Assembly: GCA_030267905.1 (NCBI GenBank)
Contig: BRXX01000213.1
Coordinates: 1-64,000 of the forward strand
DNA from: Triparma verrucosa
Taxonomy: Eukaryota; Sar; Bolidophyceae; Parmales; Triparmaceae
Direction of reading: 5' to 3'
DNA: 64,000 nt
Shown piece by piece: positions 44,483 through 54,758 of this stretch; the first letter of the stretch is position 1, and each line of letters begins with the position of its first letter. Under the pieces are notes generated by a model. It was not told the origin of the DNA, ran no database searches, and was given only the letters and a program-made list of their open reading frames with translations. The position numbers and the translations under genes were made by a program.

Positions 44483-45241
44483 ATGGCAACCTACGCCCTC
44501 ACCTCGTGGTTCCGCCTTCCTTCCCAAGGCATGAAGTCTTACGAAATCCTCTCCCGCGCCTCATGTTTTTTGCTAAATCCTTCTGAAACAACAAAAATTG
44601 AATCAACAAAAGAAGTCCCTCCGATAGTCCTAACTTCCCAACACGTAATCCGCCCCTTCCATTTCCCCAAGTACTACCCCGAACCCTGGATCCAATTCAT
44701 CTCCCAAAGCGACATAAAAATCTTCCTCGAAATCCGCTCCCCAACCGGTCAAATTCTCCTCAAAACAGAACTCCAACACCCTCACCATCATTCATCCCGC
44801 GACATCTCAATACTAGAGTTTCCTCCTAATTCCCTCCCTCCCCCCTCCCTAAAAATTTCCCGTCTGAACTCCTCCCCTTTCACTCCTCACCTTCCCATAA
44901 CCTGTTCCGGTCACGTCCTCTCCTCTCAGGATGAAGATACCTCCTCCTCACCCTCCTCCCCTTCCCTCCTCCCTCTCTTCGTCCCCGGAAAATTAACGTA
45001 CACCTCCCCCTCCCAATCCTTCGCGTCAACTAAAAAAATTCTAACAATGGGAATGTGCGGTGGTCCTGTACTTAATAATAATAATGATGTTATTGGTATG
45101 GTTGAAGGTATCGTACCTAAGGGTGCTAGTAAGGATGATTTATTGGAGGGTATGGTGGCGTTTATTGGGGGGAATGTTATTGAGGAATTCGTGGAGGGAT
45201 ATGGAGGGAAGATTAAGAAGGAGGGGGTTAAGATAATATGA
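44483..45241 (+). CDS. Trypsin-fold protein with Cys at the nucleophile position
   Basis: A single exon of 252 residues. The chymotrypsin/trypsin-like layout is visible: VLTSQHVIRP (His54), RDISILEF (Asp107, in the usual DxALL position), and MGMCGGPVLNNNNDVIGMVEG. In the last, Cys192 replaces the Ser of GDSGGP while the GGPV and the following VIGMVEG strand are kept. No signal peptide is present. It could be a Cys-nucleophile peptidase, as in 3C-like enzymes, or an inactive relative. A low-complexity Ser/Pro insertion (about residues 150-162) sits between Asp and Cys. The weakly conserved N-terminus (SWFRLPSQGMKSYEILSRAS) may be part of the first barrel. Confidence 0.72.
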   Translation: MATYALTSWFRLPSQGMKSYEILSRASCFLLNPSETTKIESTKEVPPIVLTSQHVIRPFHFPKYYPEPWIQFISQSDIKIFLEIRSPTGQILLKTELQHPHHHSSRDISILEFPPNSLPPPSLKISRLNSSPFTPHLPITCSGHVLSSQDEDTSSSPSSPSLLPLFVPGKLTYTSPSQSFASTKKILTMGMCGGPVLNNNNDVIGMVEGIVPKGASKDDLLEGMVAFIGGNVIEEFVEGYGGKIKKEGVKII

Positions 45242-45305
45242 ACAAAGGACGTACGTTTTTTTATTAATGTGGAGAACGTTTTGTGGTTTTTTGGTTTTTC
45301 TTTTT

Positions 45306-47063
45306 TCAACGTTTTCGAGAGTTTATTAATGATAATATTTCTTTTTTCTCGTGTTCGAGCATTTTGAGCATTTCTTTTTTTACTGATTCGATTTCTTGGG
45401 AATGTTGTGATTTTAATCCGTCAAGTTTCAGCAGTAGAACTTCGTTTTGGGACTTTAATTTTGAGAGGGAGGAGGTAGAGGATGACAGGCTTTTCTCGAG
45501 CGTAGTTATTTCGGTGGTCAAGGATGAGATTTCGGAAGTGAGGTCGTCGCGTTCGTTGAGGAGGTCGGAGACGGTCAATTGGAGCTCGGAATTTTCGGAG
45601 GTTAATTTTGTCTTCGCTTCCTCGGCCGCCTCGGAGAGGGCGAGCTTGTCGGCCATGTTTTGGGAGGTCAGCTCGGAGGTAATCTCAGAGGTTATTTCGG
45701 AGCGGAGGGAGTCGGCCTGTTCAGAGACAAGGGCGGTGACCTTTGACTCGATTTCGGAATCGATCGCTGAGATTCGAGCTGAGACTCTCTCTTCAACGTT
45801 TTGCTGGACCTTCGCTTCAACTTCGGAGTCGATTGCGGAGACTCGAGCTGAGACTCTCTCTTCAACGTTTTGCTGGACCTTCGCTTCAACTTCGGAGTCG
45901 ATTGCGGAGACTCGAGCTGAGACTCTCTCTTCAACGTTTTGCTGGACCTTCGCTTCAATCTCGTCATCGATCGCGGAGACTCTCTCTTGGACCCTCTCTT
46001 CAATCCTCTGCTCGACCTTCTCTTCAATCTCGTCATCGATCTTGGAGACTCTCTCTTGGACCCTCTGCTCGACTCTCTGCTCGACCTTCTCTTCAATCTC
46101 CCCCTCAATCTTCTCCCTCATCTCATCTCCGATCTCCGCCTCCCTCTTCCCAACCTCCTCCTTCACCTTCTCCTCGATCTCCCCCTCAACAGCCTCCCCC
46201 CTCACCTTCACCCTCTCCTCAATTTCCTCCACCCTCCTCCCGACCTCCTCCTCAACCCTCCTCTCAAGCTCCTCCTCAATCTCCTCCTCCTCCCTCCTCC
46301 TCCCCTCCTCCTCTCCCCTCCCTAGTTTAAATTTCTCCTCAAACTCCAACCTCTCACTTTCAATCAAACCCTCCAACTCTTTAACCATTCTCTTAAATTC
46401 CTCATTCTCCTCCTTCAATCGTTTGAATTTAAAGTTCTCTGCCTCTCTCTGTTCTGACGTTTTTTCACGGAGAGACGACAACGTCGAACGTAATGAATCT
46501 GTTTCTTTGAGGAGTTTTTTGTAGTTTTTAAGGTGCGATTTTGACGATTTACGTAATGTACGGAGCTCAGAAATTTCGGAGGAGGAGGGGGAGAGAGAGG
46601 GTTGCAGCTTGGGGAAGTATTTAAATGTTAGGTAGGTGGAGGTGGAGAGGAGGAAGGTTGTGGTTGGGTTTATTAGGGAGCGGTTGGATTTTAGGATGGA
46701 GAGGAGGTGGGGGAGGACCCTAACAGGGAATTTTGGGGTAATATGTTTAGAAGTAGCAGCTTTAACAGCAGCTTTAAGAGGTTTTCTTGATGCTGATGCT
46801 GATTCTGCCGATAATTCCTCCTTTGGGAACTCCTTTGGGAACTCCTTTGGGAACAATTGAGCATAATCTGAATCAGACATGCCAAGGTCACGGTAAATAT
46901 CACGGTGGCGCGATGATTTGGGTCCTAAAGGGCCTTTGCTACTGTTAGGGCTACTGTTAGGGCTACTTGTAGGGCTACCCTTAGGGCTGGTTGAGGATGA
47001 AAGCGGCAACACACACCATAGATACCATAGAATACATAGAATGTGCAATGATATCGCACGCAT
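45306..47063 (-). CDS. Membrane-anchored long coiled-coil protein
   Basis: A single exon of 585 residues. It begins with a hydrophobic signal or anchor (LHILCILWYLWCVLPLSSS). A Ser/Pro linker, a tandem PKEFPKEFPKE motif and a second weak hydrophobic stretch (PTTTFLLSTSTYLTF) follow, then about 400 residues of nearly continuous heptad coiled coil to the C-terminus. Inside the coil is a 23-residue repeat (AIDSEVEAKVQQNVEERVSA plus three residues) present in three close copies and several degenerate ones, all in frame. I do not recognise a family. Its role is probably structural or tethering. The stop is 64 bp from the convergent trypsin-fold gene. Confidence 0.8.
   Translation of the reverse strand: MRAISLHILCILWYLWCVLPLSSSTSPKGSPTSSPNSSPNSSKGPLGPKSSRHRDIYRDLGMSDSDYAQLFPKEFPKEFPKEELSAESASASRKPLKAAVKAATSKHITPKFPVRVLPHLLSILKSNRSLINPTTTFLLSTSTYLTFKYFPKLQPSLSPSSSEISELRTLRKSSKSHLKNYKKLLKETDSLRSTLSSLREKTSEQREAENFKFKRLKEENEEFKRMVKELEGLIESERLEFEEKFKLGRGEEEGRRREEEEIEEELERRVEEEVGRRVEEIEERVKVRGEAVEGEIEEKVKEEVGKREAEIGDEMREKIEGEIEEKVEQRVEQRVQERVSKIDDEIEEKVEQRIEERVQERVSAIDDEIEAKVQQNVEERVSARVSAIDSEVEAKVQQNVEERVSARVSAIDSEVEAKVQQNVEERVSARISAIDSEIESKVTALVSEQADSLRSEITSEITSELTSQNMADKLALSEAAEEAKTKLTSENSELQLTVSDLLNERDDLTSEISSLTTEITTLEKSLSSSTSSLSKLKSQNEVLLLKLDGLKSQHSQEIESVKKEMLKMLEHEKKEILSLINSRKR
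45762..45968 (-). repeat. 69-bp tandem repeat in coiled-coil exon, three copies
   Basis: Units at 45762, 45831 and 45900 are almost identical. Each encodes 23 residues, close to three heptads plus two. Degenerate versions continue past 45968. The nearly uniform DNA indicates recent in-frame duplication. Confidence 0.9.
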
Positions 47064-47230
47064 CGTAAACAGTAATCAAATTAAAACGTAGCAATAAAAT
47101 GCGATTACTTTAAATTAAAACGTGAGGCTGATTAAAGGACGTTATGGTCGCTTTAAGGTCGCTTTAAGTGCTCCAAAGTTGCAATTCTCCTGGCAAAGTT
47201 TTGCTATTTTCCAATAAGTTCCACTTCACG
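47064..47230. promoter_or_regulatory. Compact divergent promoter (coiled-coil / eIF5B)
   Basis: 167 bp between divergent ATGs. It contains two AT-rich runs and a short direct repeat (GGTCGCTTTAAG twice at about 47146-47168). A housekeeping translation factor shares this interval with the coiled-coil gene. Confidence 0.5.
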
Positions 47231-50200
47231 ATGGGCAAGAAGAAGAATAACAAGAAGGCTGCGGCATCAGAGCCAGACGATGACATGGACTTCCTCAACA
47301 GTCTAGCTCCTACGCCACCCGTTGAAAAAGACGAGACTGCTGCCGATCCCACTGTGGTCCCTCCGCCCGCAGCCAACGATGAAGAGCCGAAGGAAGAGAA
47401 GAAGCTGAGCGCCGCTGATCAGGCTTTGAAGGATGCCGGTCTCCTTGACTCCGACGATGACGCCGGTGCGTCGAAGGTGAGTTAAATGGAAGACCGTTAA
47501 CACCAAACAAATTGCCCTTTTAGTACTAAGACATCCCCGCTCTTACCTCACCCACCTCCCACCAACAACTCCCACCAACAACTCCCACACAACAACAACT
47601 CCCACCAACACGCCACACCCAGGCCAAGAAGAAAAAGAAGAAGAAGCCCAAGAAAAAGGGGGCCGATAAAGAGGAGGAGAGCTCCGCCCCCCAGTCCAAG
47701 ATGGCCCGCCAGATCGCTGAGCGCCTCGCTAAGGAGAAGGCAGAAGAGGATCGCATAGGTACGATAAGACCTTTCCCTTCGTAACTGCTAAAATTGCTTC
47801 TCTCTCTCTCCCCCCCCCCCCAACAACACACACGCCCCTAACCCCCAAAAATCCCCCTAAATTCTCCCTCTCACATCCCTCCAGCCGCAATTAACAAGGC
47901 CGAAGAGGACCGAATCGCCGAGCTTGAGCGTCTCGAGGCCGCCGAGGAGGAACGCAAACGGAAGGAAAAGGAGGACAAAAAGGCCAAGCAGAAGGCAAAA
48001 ATAGAACGCCAAAAAGCCGAGGGAACATACATGACCAAGAAGGAGAAGGAGAAGAAAAGGCTCGCAGACCAGAGGCTTGAGCAGATGAAGAAGGCCGGGA
48101 TGATCGTAGGGGGGGGGGATGACGCGCCGGCTGAGAAGGCGAAGAAGCCGATGTACGGGAAGAAGAAGAAGAAAAAGGAGGAGGTCGTCAAGGAACCCGA
48201 GCCTGAACCTGAACCTGAACCCGAGCCCGAGCCCGAACCTGAGCCCTCCACATCCCTCAAAGAAGAAGACTCTGACTTGGCCGAAGACTGGGAGGACGAC
48301 GTCGCTGACGACTGGGACGCCGCCTCCTCCGACTCCGGCGGCGACAGATTCTCCAAGCTCAACGACAAGCTCTCGGCCTTGAACGCCGACTCGGATGAGG
48401 GATTCTCTGATGAGGAGGAAGACGAAATTCATCTGGAGAAGAAAAAGGAGAAGGAGAGACTAAGGAAATTAGGCTTAGGTGAGAACACATATTACTAAGA
48501 GTTGTCCATCGTAGTCCGGCCGCACTTTCGAACACTAGCTCACGCTAACTCACGCTAACGTCGTTGTCTTAATTGTTCTCAGAGCGAGAAAAAAGGGAGG
48601 CCGAAGAAAAGAAAAAAATGGACGAACTCCGCGCCCAACAGGAAGAAGAAGACCTAAAAGAGCTCATGAAAGAAAAGCTCCGCCAAGAGGGCAAATCTCG
48701 CCGCCTGAAAAAGGAACAGGAAAACGAGGCGGCACGTACCAGGGATAACCTTAGGTGCCCGATTATTGTTATTATGGGACATGTCGATACGGGGAAGACG
48801 AAGCTTTTGGATAATATCAGGAGGACTAATGTTCAGGAAGGAGAGGCGGGTGGCATCACTCAGCAGGTGAGAAATAAGGCTACGATCGATTCATATAAAC
48901 CCCACGCGCGCTTTTCGCGTAATAAACTTACCCAACATTCGTTTTTTCCTTCAGATCGGCGCCACTTACTTCGAGCCCAAGACCCTCCTAACCCGCTGCG
49001 AGAAGCTAAACAAAACCGAGAACATCAACCTCACCCTCCCCGGCGTCCTAATAATCGACACCCCAGGCCACGAGTCGTTCACGAACCTCCGTTCCCGAGG
49101 TTCTAACCTCTGCGACCTCGCGATCCTAGTCGTTGACCTCATGCACGGTCTTGAACAGCAGACTATAGAATCTCTCAACATGCTTAGGAGTAAAGGGACG
49201 CCTTTCGTCGTCGCTCTTAACAAAGTCGACAGATGCTACAACTGGAAGTCAACCACAAACAACGATATAAGGTCAAGCCTAAAAGATCAAGAAGAAGGCA
49301 CCACACAAGAATTCCGCTCTCGAGCGGAAGAGGCAAAGCTCCAACTCTCCCAGCAAGGCGTCAACTCTAACATATACTGGGAGATGGGAGACGACGATTG
49401 GAAGAACTCTGACTTCGTGCCTCTGGTACCTACGAGCGCTATAACGGGGGAAGGCGTTCAGGACATTCTCTTGCTGCTTTGTAGGATTGCTCAGGAGAAG
49501 CTATGGAGGCAGTTGATGTGGTGCGGGAATCTGCAGGCTACGGTTTTAGAAGTCAAGGCGATCGACGGGATGGGAATGACCGTTGACATCATCGTCGTCA
49601 ACGGTACTATCAGGGAAGGTGACAAGGTCGTTATGTGTACGATGGACGGGCCGGTTGTGACGGAGATTAGGGGACTTTTGACGCCTCCTCCTAGCAGGGA
49701 GATGAGGATTAAGAGCGAGTACATTCATCATAAGGAGATTAAGGGGGCGCTGGGGGTGAAGATTATCGGGAACGGGTTCGATAAGGTCATGGCGGGGACG
49801 CCGTTGATGGTCGTAGGACCGGATGATGAGGAGGAGGACATCAAGGCCGAAGTCATGAGCGACCTTAAATCAGTGACTGAGAACTTGAGCACGGACAAGA
49901 ACGGAGTTATGGTGCAGGCGTCGACGCTGGGGGCGCTGGAGGCGCTGCTGCAGTTCTTGAGGGTGGAGACTAAGCCGCCGATTCCCGTCAGCTCGGTGGG
50001 GATCGGGACTGTGTTCAAGAAGGACGTCACGAGGATCAGCATCATGAAGGAGAAGAAGGGCATGGAGGAGTTCGCGACCATTTTGGCCTTTGACGTTCCC
50101 GTCGACAAGGACGCCAGGGAGGCCGCTGAGGAGGCCGGCGTGAAGATCTTCACCGCTGACATCATCTACCACCTCTTCGACCACTTCACCAGGTACATGG

Positions 50201-50640
50201 AGGAAATCGCCGAGAAGCGGCGCGAGAACGCCGCCGCCGTCGCCGTCTTCCCCTCGATAGTCAAGATCCTCCCCCAGCACATCTTCAACCAGAAGGACCC
50301 CATCATCGTCGGCTGCGAGGTCTTCGACGGCATCTTGAAGGTCGGCACGCCCCTTTGCATCCCCGCCCTCGGCGGCCTCCGCATAGGCAACGTCGTCTCC
50401 ATCGAGGCGAACGGCAAGGAGCAGCAGACCGCCCGCAAGGGCGCCTCCGTCGCCGTCAAGATCGTCAACGAGTCCAACCCCACCATCACCTACGGCAGGC
50501 AGTTCGACGCCACCAAGATGATGTACTCGGAGCTTAGCAGGGCGAGTATTGACGCGCTTAAGGCGAACTTCAAGGATACGCTTGAGCCGGCGGATTGGAA
50601 GCTTGTCGTCAAGCTCAAGAAGGTGTTTAATATTATTTAA
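47231..50640 (+). CDS. EIF5B: Translation initiation factor eIF5B
   Basis: Five exons: 47231-47476, 47623-47758, 47885-48478, 48583-48866, 48955-50640; 981 residues. The first ~380 residues are charged and Lys/Glu-rich with an EPEPEP run, as in other eukaryotic eIF5Bs. The GTPase core has G1 GHVDTGKT (~391-398), G3 DTPGHE (~455-460) and G4 NKVD (~509-512). Domains II-IV follow, including EVKAIDGMGMTVDIIVVNGT and FPSIVKILPQHIFNQKDPII. eIF5B catalyses ribosomal subunit joining in the last step of initiation. Length and order are normal. Introns interrupt only the N-terminal region and the switch-I neighbourhood (VQEGEAGGITQQ|IGATYF). Confidence 0.97.
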
Positions 50641-50954
50641 GGGAGCGTGGGGGTGTGTGGTGGGGAGGGTGTTGGTGTTTGCGGGCGGGGGTGAGGGGAG
50701 GAAGAAGGTGATGATGATGGGTTTGGTGGAGGGAGAGGCAGGCGTGAGGGTGCATGTCATGTAGGAGGGAAAAACAAGAAGCATTACTGAGAAATCAAAA
50801 TCCTTATTTTTTCCAAGAGTATTCATCCCCAAAATAAAATAAAACATATCGACGCGCAAATTTTGAGTAGGTCACGTCGCGTCAGTTCAGCCCCTAGTGA
50901 GAGATAGTTACTGACTACCCTTTCATCCTTCTCTCTCGCATCCCTGGTACCGGT
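50641..50954. other. Spacer between two plus-strand genes
   Basis: 314 bp, G-rich just after the eIF5B stop, then an AT-rich tract with AATAAAATAAAA near 50833. It ends in the promoter of the next gene. No gene is seen. Confidence 0.5.
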
Positions 50955-51497
50955 ATGGGGGCTTCCCAAGGCTGCAAGTCTTGCGTTGAGCGGGACTGCT
51001 CCTGGTGTGAGGGCGACTCATTTTTCGACAACCCCAGCGTCTGCATGTGTGCAGAAGACAGTGGTGGATTTTTCGGAGACTGCAACGATGTGAGCTTTGG
51101 TTCATCAGAACTCGATAGTGATTTGGACTGTATCTTTAACAACCCTCACGGGGAATGGTGCATGTTTGGAGTTGTTCTCGCTTGCGTCGTCATTGTTGGG
51201 GCGATATGCTTCTGTTGCAAGGACATAGTTTTCCTCACAATGGGCTTAAGGGCGCGGTCTACAGGGAAGCTCGAAAAGGCAGGGGCTTCACCTATGTATG
51301 GCATACAACACCAGCAGCCGCCGACGCCATTCCAACAGCAACAGCAACAGCAACCCGGGTTCGTACAGCAGCCCGTATATGGGCAGCAGCCCGTATACGG
51401 CGGAATGCCACAACAGAGTGTTCCATTCGTGCCTGTTGCATATGCGACTGCCCAGCCGGTGAAACAGGCGCAGGGCATTCAGAAAAACGGGCTTTAA
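50955..51497 (+). CDS. Small Cys-rich single-pass membrane protein
   Basis: A single exon of 180 residues. The N-terminal ~65 residues are Cys-rich (GCKSCVERDCSWCEGDSFF resembles a PSI/plexin-type CxxCxxxxxCxWC core). One membrane helix follows (MFGVVLACVVIVGAICFCC, ~residues 69-88), then a Gln/Pro/Tyr-rich tail with QQPVYGQQPVYGG repeats. There is no cleavable signal peptide, so the protein may be inserted with the N-terminus outside. The family is unknown. An upstream exon cannot be excluded, but the ATG has a good context and the frame is continuous. Confidence 0.7.
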   Translation: MGASQGCKSCVERDCSWCEGDSFFDNPSVCMCAEDSGGFFGDCNDVSFGSSELDSDLDCIFNNPHGEWCMFGVVLACVVIVGAICFCCKDIVFLTMGLRARSTGKLEKAGASPMYGIQHQQPPTPFQQQQQQQPGFVQQPVYGQQPVYGGMPQQSVPFVPVAYATAQPVKQAQGIQKNGL

Positions 51498-51591
51498 AGC
51501 ATCAGAAGTAAAACATTGAAAGAGTCACGTTCATCTTTAATATATATCATAATCCTTTGCCGTTTTATATTATCAAATCATTTTATACATA

Positions 51592-53291
51592 TTATTTCTT
51601 CGCCGTGCCGCACATTTCACATATTAGGAAGAGTTCCGCGTTTGAGTATGTACATCGTGGACATGCCCAAGTAGTTGATTCCTCCTCAAGCTCCAGTCGT
51701 GGCTTCTTCGACACTCTCTTCGTCGTCTCAAAGAGATCCTTGATGTTTTGCGTCCCCGCCTCCCTTTCTTCGTCGAATTCGGCCCTCACCCCTAGCCTTG
51801 TGAAACTAAGGCCGTTGTTCTCCTTCTGAAGCTGCGTGAATTTTTGTTTCGCTATTCTGAATAAATTCTCGCCGCCGTCTTCTGTAATCCAGTCCCTCCT
51901 CCAATCGCCAACCTTCCTGCTGCTACTGCTGCCCCTACTGCTGCTCCCTGAAGCTGGACCGGAAAAGTATCCGTCGCGAAAGACAATTGATAAACACCTC
52001 GGCATTCGCCCGTCTTCGACGACTCTCTCAACCAGCTTCATGCAGAGGTCGTTCAACAGCGACTCGTCGAAGTTAGGAATTTTGGAATCTTGGTGCTTGG
52101 GCGGGCAGCACGCTTGCTGGCACAAAATGGATTTCTGCACTTGCGTGGGCGTGACCTCGTCGTCGTCCTCCCCATTCCCCCAAAGAAGAAGCCGAGCCAC
52201 CAGCTCCACAGGCAGTAAAGCCCCCAACTTCTTCTCGCCCAGCATCAGAGCATCTCTCACAGTGATACTAGCGATATCATCTGCAAATTTTGTTCGGCCG
52301 TCTCGACCGGACAGCGCCTCCAAAAGCTTCGAACAGTACTCCTTGCCCTTCTCCCCACCAAATCCCTGCTTGATCTCGCGAAGGAAAGACGAGTGTAAGA
52401 ACTCCGCCGCCTTGCTATCCTTCACAACGTACACGCCATTCCCACCCCGCCCTCGCTTGGCCCTCGCCCCCGCAAGTCTGGCGACCGTCTTGCATCCTCC
52501 AACTCCGATTGTGATGTCGTAACCGCTCCTCTCCTTGATTTTTCGCCGCAAGTCAAACGCCGTCTGTTCGACGTCTTTATCGTCGCCGTTGTTCGAAGGC
52601 ATTAAAATGAAGCTATCGTCGTAGCTCACGCCCTGAACAATACCTCCGGTAACCTTTTTCAACTCAGCTCGGACCAGATCCCTCGCTGACCTGTACAGAT
52701 CCGTGTTCATCTCCACCACGACCATTTCAGGGTGGCTTCGCTTCAGCTCTTGAATCGTGCGGTTCCCCTTCCTCCCCAGCATCTTGGCACCGTTGCCGGC
52801 TATTCCGTCGTACTTCCGCAGGCCGGCGTCCTTGGCCTGCGAAGAGCGTAGCGAAGAGCGTAGCGAAGAGCGTAGCGAAGAGCGTAGCGAAGAGCGTAGC
52901 GAAGAGGGTAGCGAAGAGCGTAGCGAGTCACATCAAGATTGATGTCAACTAGTTAGAGTAGCGCTATAGCATCGCACTTCTCGTAGAAACTCACCTCTTC
53001 GCTCAAGGCGACTATGCCGCCTCCGTTCTTCTGGACTATTACGACCTGAAGACCTAGGAGGTTATGGGAGTGGACTCGGTGGACGTTCACGTAAAAGTTG
53101 TCGACGTCGACGTGGAATATTGTGGGGATTGCGGCCACATTTACGTTTGCGTTGGTGGCATTGGCGTGGCCGAGAGTTGGCCCGAGTTGTCGTTTGAGCT
53201 TAGAAGATTTGCTAGAAGATTTGAGAAGGAAGTCATTTACGTCGTCAAGGATTGCATCGGCGTCAGATTCCTCGTCCGAGCTGCTGTCCAT
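51592..53291 (-). CDS. Y-family translesion DNA polymerase with NZF finger
   Basis: Two exons, 53291-52995 and 52836-51592; 513 residues. The catalytic palm is recognisable: FHVDVDNFYVNVH (Asp62/Asp64) and GVSYDDSFILM, where Asp172-Asp173 take the place of the usual Asp-Glu pair. The thumb helix-hairpin-helix region (ITIGVGGCKTVARLAGARAK) follows. It is most like eta/iota-type polymerases, but the subfamily is uncertain. The C-terminus ends in a RanBP2/NZF-type zinc ribbon (WACPRCTYSN, then LICEMCGT) rather than the UBZ or UBM of animal Pol eta and iota. Such enzymes copy damaged templates and are recruited by ubiquitinated PCNA. The fingers region is short compared with animal enzymes. Its single intron contains a seven-copy 12-bp repeat. 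Confidence 0.85.
52839..52922. repeat. Seven-copy 12-bp repeat at an intron 3' end
   Basis: Seven copies of GCGAAGAGCGTA (one with a single change) fill the space between the branch point (TCTAACTAG near 52950 in sense) and the acceptor of the polymerase intron 52837-52994. On the gene's strand each unit reads TACGCTCTTCGC, an expanded version of the 3' cassette seen in other introns of the window. The array pushes the branch point to about 110 nt from the acceptor. Confidence 0.93.
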
Positions 53292-53376
53292 CTTTTCGAC
53301 GCGAAATGAAGGAGAAAAGGAGCCCTCTTTGCTGCTATTATTTTTCTCAGAGACTTGAAATTAACTTTTCTCAACA
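53292..53376. promoter_or_regulatory. 85-bp bidirectional promoter interval
   Basis: Only 85 bp separate the divergent ATGs of the Y-family polymerase (minus) and the methyltransferase (plus). The middle is AT-rich (TGCTGCTATTATTTTTCTC). Both 5' UTRs and the core promoters must fit here or overlap coding sequence. Confidence 0.75.
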
Positions 53377-54717
53377 ATGCACTTCACATACGCGTTTTCA
53401 CTATGTGTCCTGGGGTCTCTTGTGCCTTTTGAATCAAGTGCTTTCGTAATGACAGGCGCTCACACCTCTAAATTGCGCAAATCATTCACAATCCCCTCTG
53501 CTGTCAAGGGCTCCTCAAGTCTTCGACATCAGTCTACATGCGAGCGTCCCTTGCTCGCTCATAAAATCTACGACTCGCCTGAAATATACGACATGAACTT
53601 CATCATTCGTGACTTCGAGGAGGAGGCGCTGTTCCTGACTGAAATATACGGTGACTATGCTCAGAATCAATCAGATGAGATGAAGGTGAGTTTGGGCGCT
53701 CACTTTTAGCAAAACTACAACTAATTTAACGATAAATTTTAACGATAAACCTCCAGATAAAAGTCCTCGAATTCGGATCCGGCCCCGGCCGTCACATAAC
53801 AACCGGCTTCAACCTCTCCATCCTCGCACCCGGTTCCGTCGGCGTAGACTCGAACCCTCTCATGGTCTCGTACGCCCGTCGTCTCTCTCCTCCTTCCCAG
53901 CCTTCCGAATCCTTCGAGCTCGGCGACATGTGCGACTACGATGGTAAGGGCACCTTCGACGCATGCTGGGTTCTCCTGAATACCCTGGCGCACGTTTCGA
54001 CCCTCGCAGGATTCCTAGAGTCGGTGGAGAGGTCGTTGAGGCCTGGTGGCGTCGCGGTTGTGGAGATGTTCTCCCCGGAGGACGTGGAACGTTTCAAGGC
54101 GAAGGAGAAAGAACCAGACGACTGGATTGTCGAATTTGACGGGGGGGAGTACGTCGACCTCACGAAGTCCAAGGAGGTGAGAGGAAGAGGCGGGTGTACT
54201 GGATCCATATCACTCGCTGACTAAGACGCGTGTTTTTCATTCTAACTCGTCGCTTCGCTCGTCGCAGATTGAGGGTCATGAATTGAAGGTTGACGATGTT
54301 GTTATTCTTTCTTCTAGGTACGGTCCCGAGGGGGCCGATGCGTTTGACGAGGCGACTTCTATGCTTGGTATTGACTTGGAGGTCAAGGTCACGGTGATTG
54401 ACAAGTTGGGGGAGGTGAAGGTGGACAGAGTGTTTGGGGAGGGGGCGGGGAAGATGAGGGTCGTGGAGGTGGACGAGTTGGCTAAGGAGGCGGAGAAGGT
54501 GGGGCTGGAGTTGATAAGGGATGCAAACGACGGCTTGGGAGGGTGGCGGGAGTTGAGTTGGGAGAACGACGAGGGTTTTGAAGATGAGGAGGAGGTGGAG
54601 GGGGTGGAGGAGGAGGCTTCTACTGAGAGTGAAGAAGATTTTGAAGACGACTTTGAAGAAGATTTGGTTAATGATGATCGCTGGATTTGCGTCCTGCGCA
54701 AAAAATTAAAAAACTAG
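53377..54717 (+). CDS. SAM-dependent methyltransferase, probably plastid-targeted
   Basis: Three exons: 53377-53685, 53757-54176, 54268-54717; 392 residues. The N-terminus is a signal peptide ending in SSAFVMTG, the SSAF/ASAF-type junction typical of secondary-plastid leaders. Motif I of class I methyltransferases is IKVLEFGSGPGRH (residues ~104-116), followed by VGVDSNPLMVSYARR, a FDACWVLLNTLAHV motif IV-like strand and LRPGGVAVVEMF. The C-terminus is strongly acidic (Glu/Asp runs). The substrate is unknown. Intron 2 ends TTCTAACTCGTCGCTTCGCT then CGTCGCAG, the clearest introner-type 3' cassette. Confidence 0.85.
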
Positions 54718-54758
54718 AACAGATTTAAATTTCCAATCTTCCGTTCGATTCAAATTTA

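Noticed and set aside
45283..46524. A 413-codon plus-strand open frame with Ser/Phe repeats
   Set aside because: Antisense of the coiled-coil exon; its repeats are the reverse reading of the 69-bp coding repeat.
46925..46990. TTAGGGCTA repeats as an internal telomere
   Set aside because: They encode the Ser/Pro/Asn linker (SPTSSPNSSPNS) of the coiled-coil protein in frame; a coding minisatellite explains them.
49870..50859. A 329-codon minus-strand open frame
   Set aside because: Antisense to the last eIF5B exon, which has full GTPase-factor similarity.
52757..52942. A small plus-strand gene with SEER repeats
   Set aside because: It is the reverse reading of the 12-bp intron array; the polymerase intron explains it.
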